Shown here in pieces: positions 14,331 through 17,689 of a DNA stretch of 17,689 nt; within the stretch, counting starts at the first letter, position 1, and each line of letters begins with the position of its first letter. Both the position numbers and the translations under genes were made by a program. The notes below the pieces were generated by a model. The model was not told where the DNA came from and ran no database searches. It saw only the letters and a program-made list of their open reading frames with translations. Source of the DNA: CBDUBU01 sp965365465 (GTDB lineage Bacteria; Bacteroidota; Rhodothermia; Rhodothermales; DASSAV01); the NCBI GenBank assembly GCA_965365465.1, contig CBDUBU010000054.1, positions 1 to 17,689 of the forward strand. The letters run 5' to 3'.

Positions 14331-17300
14331 ACGCGAAGGAGTGAGATTAGCTGCTCCACATTCACAGGTTTCGTGATATAGTCGGAGGCGCCTGCCTCGA
14401 TGACCCTCTCACGATCACCCTTCATGGCTTTGGCCGTTACCGCGATGATAGGCAGCGCCTTGAACTGCGGGAGCTTCCGGATGGCGCGGGTGGTTTCGTA
14501 ACCGTCCATTCCGGGCATCATGATGTCCATGAGAACCGCGTCGATGCCCGGCGTCTGGGTCAGCGTCTCGATGCCTTCCTTGCCGCTCTCCGCATAGATC
14601 ACTTTCATGTCATAGCGTTCGAGCAGGCTCGTGAGCGCAAAAATGTTCCGGATGTCGTCATCTACGATCAGGATTTTCCTGTCTGCCAGCCCGGCCTCCG
14701 GCGTGTGGAGTTCCTCCAGCCGGTTGCGTTTTTCTTCCGGAAGACTGGCCTCCTCCCGGTGAAGGAAAAGCGTCGTTTCATCCAGCAGGGCGTCAATGGA
14801 GGCAATGTCTTTCACGATGACGGCCTCGGCGAGCCGGTTGAGCCGCCCGGCTTCTTCCTGCGACAGATCCTTGCCTGTGTAGACGACGATGGGCAGGTCC
14901 ATAAGCCCCAGGTCATTTCGGACTTGCTCGATCAGCTCAAACCCGTCCATGTCCGGAAGGCCGAGGTCGATCACGGCGCAGTCATAGTGGCCGGTCTTCA
15001 ACGCCACGAGCGCCTCTGAACCAGTAGCCACTGCCGTCGTTTCGATGTCGTCTCCGCCGATGAAGTTGACGATCCCGGTGCGTTGGTTCTGATCGTCCTC
15101 CACCACCAGCAGGGTTTTGATCTTGCGCTCCACGAAGCCCTTGATCGTGTCGAGGGAGCGCGTCACCAGATCGCGGGAAGCCGGTTTACGGAGTTGGGAA
15201 AGCGCCCCCTTGCGCTGGCGGCGCGGCAGATGCTCGGCAATCGAAACGATATGCACCGGGATATGCCGCGTCCGGGCATCCGTCTTCAACTGGTCGAGCA
15301 GGGTAAGCCCGTGCATTCCCGGAAGTTGAATGTCGAGCGTGATGGCGGACGGAATGTACTTTTGCGCCATCTCCAGACCTGCTTCTCCGTGGGCCGCCGC
15401 CAGCACCTTGAACCCCTTCTCCCGCGCCATGCTCATCAGTTCACCGGCAAAATGCAGGTCGTCCTCGATGATGAGCAGCACCCGGTCGCCCTCCTGGAGG
15501 TTGTTTCTGTCGTCCGAGGCCGCCGGATCTATCGCAAGCGCGTTGCGCTCTGCCCGCATCGAGCCGTTCTGCTCCTGTTCCGGACTGGCAGCCTGCTGCC
15601 CTGTTTCTTTCACGCCCAGCGCACGAGCCTTTACCGACAGCCCAACCGGCGGAGATCCGTTCTCTCCTTGCCCGGAGCGCTGTTGCACGGCGGCTTCCTC
15701 CGGCGCTTCCGGCGTAGCCAGGGCGGTAGGCTGATATTTCAGCGGCAGATAAAGCGTGAAGCTGCTTCCCTCGTCCGGCGCGCTTTCGAGTACGATCTCA
15801 CCACCGAGCAGCCGCGCGATCTCGCGGCTGATGGACAGGCCAAGCCCGGTGCCGCCGTAGTTCCGGCTCGTGGCTCCGTTTGCCTGCTGGAAGGCCTCGA
15901 AGATAACTTTCTGCTTTTCAGCCGGTATGCCGATCCCGGTGTCGGCAATGGTAAAGGCTACCACATTGTGGGCGCGGTTCAGCAGTTCGTTCTGGAAACG
16001 CACCTGCTGTTCAGCCGGAGCGAGACGCAGGGATACGCTGCCCTCTTCCGTGAACTTGAAGGCATTGGACAGCAGGTTCTTCAGCACCTGCAACAGCCGC
16101 TGCCGATCCGTATGCATCACCTCCGGCAAATCCGGGTCTACGAACAGGTCAAAGTCCAGCCCCTTCCGGTTTGCAACCTGACGAAACGTGCGTTCCATGA
16201 CATCAGCCACTTCCTGAAAAGGCGTCGGCTGAACATCGACCGACATCGTTCCGGATTCTATCTTGGACAGATCCAGGATTTCATTGATCAGGCCAAGCAG
16301 ATCCGCTCCCGATGAATGTATGGTTTCCGCATACTCTATCTGCTTCTCATCAAGGTTGCCTTCCCGGTTTTCCGAAAGCATCTTTGAAAGAATAAGCATA
16401 CTGTTGAGCGGCGTCCGGAGTTCGTGCGACATATTTGCCAGAAACTCGGACTTGTATTTGGACGTCAGCGCGAGCTGCTCCGCTTTCTCCTCGATGGCGC
16501 GGCGGGCCAGTTCGATCTCGCGGTTCTTGCGCTCGACCTCTGCCTTCTGCCTGGCAAGAAGTTGCGCCTTGTCTTCCAGTTCCGTGTTCGTATTCTGCAA
16601 CTCTTCCTGCTGCTGCTTCAGCAATTCCTCGGACGCCTGAAGGGACTTGGCCTGCTGTTCGAGCCGCCGGTTCGTTTCGGTGAGTTCCTTCTGCTGGGAT
16701 TGAAGCTCCTGCGTGAGGTTCTGCGACTGCACGAGCAGCGCCTCGGTGCGCATATTGGCCTCGATGGTATTGAGGACAATGGCAATGCTTTCCGTCAATT
16801 GATCGAGAAAAGCGAGGTGATTGGCGTTGAATGGCTTGAAAGAAGCCAGCTCGATTACCGCCTTTACCTGGTTCTCGAAGACGACCGGCAGCACCACGAT
16901 GTTGTAGGGCGTTGCTGAACCGAGACCGGAATTGATGTGGATGTAATCGGGGGGCACATCGGTCAGCAGGATTCTTTCTTTCTCCAGGGCGCATTGCCCG
17001 ACCAGCCCCTCTCCCAGCCTGAAATGATTAGAGAGACCTTTTCGCTCCCGATAGGCGTAGCCGGCTACCAGTTTCAGAACCGGCTCCGTGGCGCCCTCGC
17101 CGTTCTCTGCCAGGTAGAAAGCGCCATGCTGCCCGTTGACAAGCGGAGCGAGTTCCGAAAGAATCATCTTTGACACCGGCAGGAGTTCTTTCTGGCCTTG
17201 CAGCAACTGCGTAAACTTGGCGAGGTTGGTCTTGAGCCAGTCCTGCTCGGTATTCTTGAGCGTCGTTTCCTTCAGGTTGCGAATCATCTCATTGACGTTG

Positions 17301-17689
17301 TTCTTGAGATCCGCCACCTCTCCAGCTGCTTCGACCATGATGGTCTTGGTAAGGTCGCCCTTCGCCACGGCTGTGGTCACTTCGGTAATGGCGCGCACCT
17401 GGGTAGTCAGGTTGGCGGCCAACCGGTTCACATTGTCCGTCAGGTCGCGCCAGGTTCCGCTGGCGCCCGGCACGCTGGCTTGTCCGCCGAGTTTGCCCTC
17501 GATGCCCACTTCACGGGCCACGCGCGTCACCTCCGAGGCGAACGAGCCAAGCTGGTCCACCATCGTGTTGATCGTGTTCTTCAACTCCAGGATCTCGCCC
17601 TTCACGTCCACCGTGATCTTTTTCGAGAGATCCCCCCTTGCCACGGCAGTCGTCACCTCTGCGATCTCCCGCACCTGCGCCGTCAGGTT
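14315..17689 (-). CDS. HAMP-array/GAF hybrid histidine kinase with three receiver domains (5' partial)
   Basis: The frame is open to the window edge (1124 residues seen), so the true start and any sensor lie outside. Numbering from the GTG codon at 17674: HAMP repeats to about 140, with EVTTAVA(R/K)GDL recurring 92 residues apart (5-16 and 97-108); a GAF domain at about 160-305; a long coiled coil at about 310-405; HisKA with His417 (MSHELRTP); HATPase with Asn537, Asp578 (ADTGIGIP) and GGTGLGL at 607-613; a low-complexity linker at about 645-728; and receivers with Asp781, Asp903 and Asp1050. The third receiver is canonical (MMPGMDG, Thr1080, Lys1102); the first has PGMHG. Expected role: phosphorelay from the HAMP/GAF signal through His417 to the receivers, and probably on to another protein. 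No output domain is seen. The downstream kinase gene overlaps by 16 bases. Confidence 0.93.
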   Translation of the reverse strand, partial: NLTAQVREIAEVTTAVARGDLSKKITVDVKGEILELKNTINTMVDQLGSFASEVTRVAREVGIEGKLGGQASVPGASGTWRDLTDNVNRLAANLTTQVRAITEVTTAVAKGDLTKTIMVEAAGEVADLKNNVNEMIRNLKETTLKNTEQDWLKTNLAKFTQLLQGQKELLPVSKMILSELAPLVNGQHGAFYLAENGEGATEPVLKLVAGYAYRERKGLSNHFRLGEGLVGQCALEKERILLTDVPPDYIHINSGLGSATPYNIVVLPVVFENQVKAVIELASFKPFNANHLAFLDQLTESIAIVLNTIEANMRTEALLVQSQNLTQELQSQQKELTETNRRLEQQAKSLQASEELLKQQQEELQNTNTELEDKAQLLARQKAEVERKNREIELARRAIEEKAEQLALTSKYKSEFLANMSHELRTPLNSMLILSKMLSENREGNLDEKQIEYAETIHSSGADLLGLINEILDLSKIESGTMSVDVQPTPFQEVADVMERTFRQVANRKGLDFDLFVDPDLPEVMHTDRQRLLQVLKNLLSNAFKFTEEGSVSLRLAPAEQQVRFQNELLNRAHNVVAFTIADTGIGIPAEKQKVIFEAFQQANGATSRNYGGTGLGLSISREIARLLGGEIVLESAPDEGSSFTLYLPLKYQPTALATPEAPEEAAVQQRSGQGENGSPPVGLSVKARALGVKETGQQAASPEQEQNGSMRAERNALAIDPAASDDRNNLQEGDRVLLIIEDDLHFAGELMSMAREKGFKVLAAAHGEAGLEMAQKYIPSAITLDIQLPGMHGLTLLDQLKTDARTRHIPVHIVSIAEHLPRRQRKGALSQLRKPASRDLVTRSLDTIKGFVERKIKTLLVVEDDQNQRTGIVNFIGGDDIETTAVATGSEALVALKTGHYDCAVIDLGLPDMDGFELIEQVRNDLGLMDLPIVVYTGKDLSQEEAGRLNRLAEAVIVKDIASIDALLDETTLFLHREEASLPEEKRNRLEELHTPEAGLADRKILIVDDDIRNIFALTSLLERYDMKVIYAESGKEGIETLTQTPGIDAVLMDIMMPGMDGYETTRAIRKLPQFKALPIIAVTAKAMKGDRERVIEAGASDYITKPVNVEQLISLLRVWIHR
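17351..17662 (-). repeat. HAMP repeat units with a 276-base period
   Basis: The minus-strand segments 17627-17662 and 17351-17386 encode nearly the same 12 residues (EVTTAVAxGDL region) and match at about 26 of 36 bases, 276 bases (92 codons) apart. The similarity continues to the window edge, where NLTAQV mirrors NLTTQV in the next unit. At least one more unit probably lies beyond the edge. Confidence 0.7.

Noticed and set aside
13080..16315. Plus-strand frames of 357 and 410 residues opposite the two kinase genes
   Set aside because: Shadows of well-supported kinase frames; no independent domain or ribosome binding site.

Overview
This is a roughly 60% GC, gene-dense chromosomal stretch with twelve protein-coding genes, two of them cut by the window edges. 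I recognise no RNA genes, insertion sequences, CRISPR arrays or phage genes. The gene content suggests a Gram-negative heterotroph of the Bacteroidota/Rhodothermota type: lipoprotein-anchored sorbosone-dehydrogenase-like beta-propeller, Tat-exported Gfo/Idh/MocA oxidoreductase, SGLT-like sodium symporter with a small membrane partner, and HAMP-array hybrid histidine kinase. This assignment rests on protein character only, with no rRNA to confirm it.

Layout, left to right: (1) 1-1476 (+), the C-terminal part of a cation:proton antiporter carrying two universal-stress-like domains and a PTS EIIA-like domain; (2) 1529-2818 (-), a lipoprotein of the glucose/sorbosone dehydrogenase family; (3) 3054-4193 (+), an M24 Xaa-Pro peptidase; (4) 4156-4986 (-), an unnamed lipoprotein in which I can trace a zinc carboxypeptidase/aspartoacylase-like set of residues; (5) 5136-6323 (+), a DUF819 membrane protein; (6) 6330-6986 (-), a phosphoglycolate-phosphatase-like HAD enzyme; (7, 8) 7263-9296 (+), a sodium:solute symporter followed by a 96-residue two-helix membrane protein; (9) 9318-10217 (-), a secreted endonuclease/exonuclease/phosphatase-fold hydrolase; (10) 10325-11662 (+), a Tat-signal Gfo/Idh/MocA oxidoreductase followed by a clear hairpin terminator; (11) 11953-13032 (+), a membrane-anchored pentapeptide-repeat protein; (12, 13) 14330-13017 and 17689-14315 (-), a two-gene histidine kinase operon with overlapping reading frames.

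Strands alternate almost gene by gene, with five tail-to-tail junctions, two of which overlap. Most genes are therefore probably single transcription units. The exceptions are the symporter pair and the kinase pair. The middle of the window (7263-11662) reads as a carbohydrate or polyol uptake and oxidation neighbourhood. The oxidoreductase has a near-perfect LacI-family operator-like palindrome over its putative -35 element, and a 10-base core of it recurs upstream of the symporter, hinting at shared control. The right-hand kinase pair looks like a phosphorelay: a large HAMP/GAF kinase with three receiver domains feeding, or fed by, a receiver-first kinase. No complete, obviously new system is visible; the most novel-looking items are the metallohydrolase-like lipoprotein, the antiporter fusion and the operator pair.
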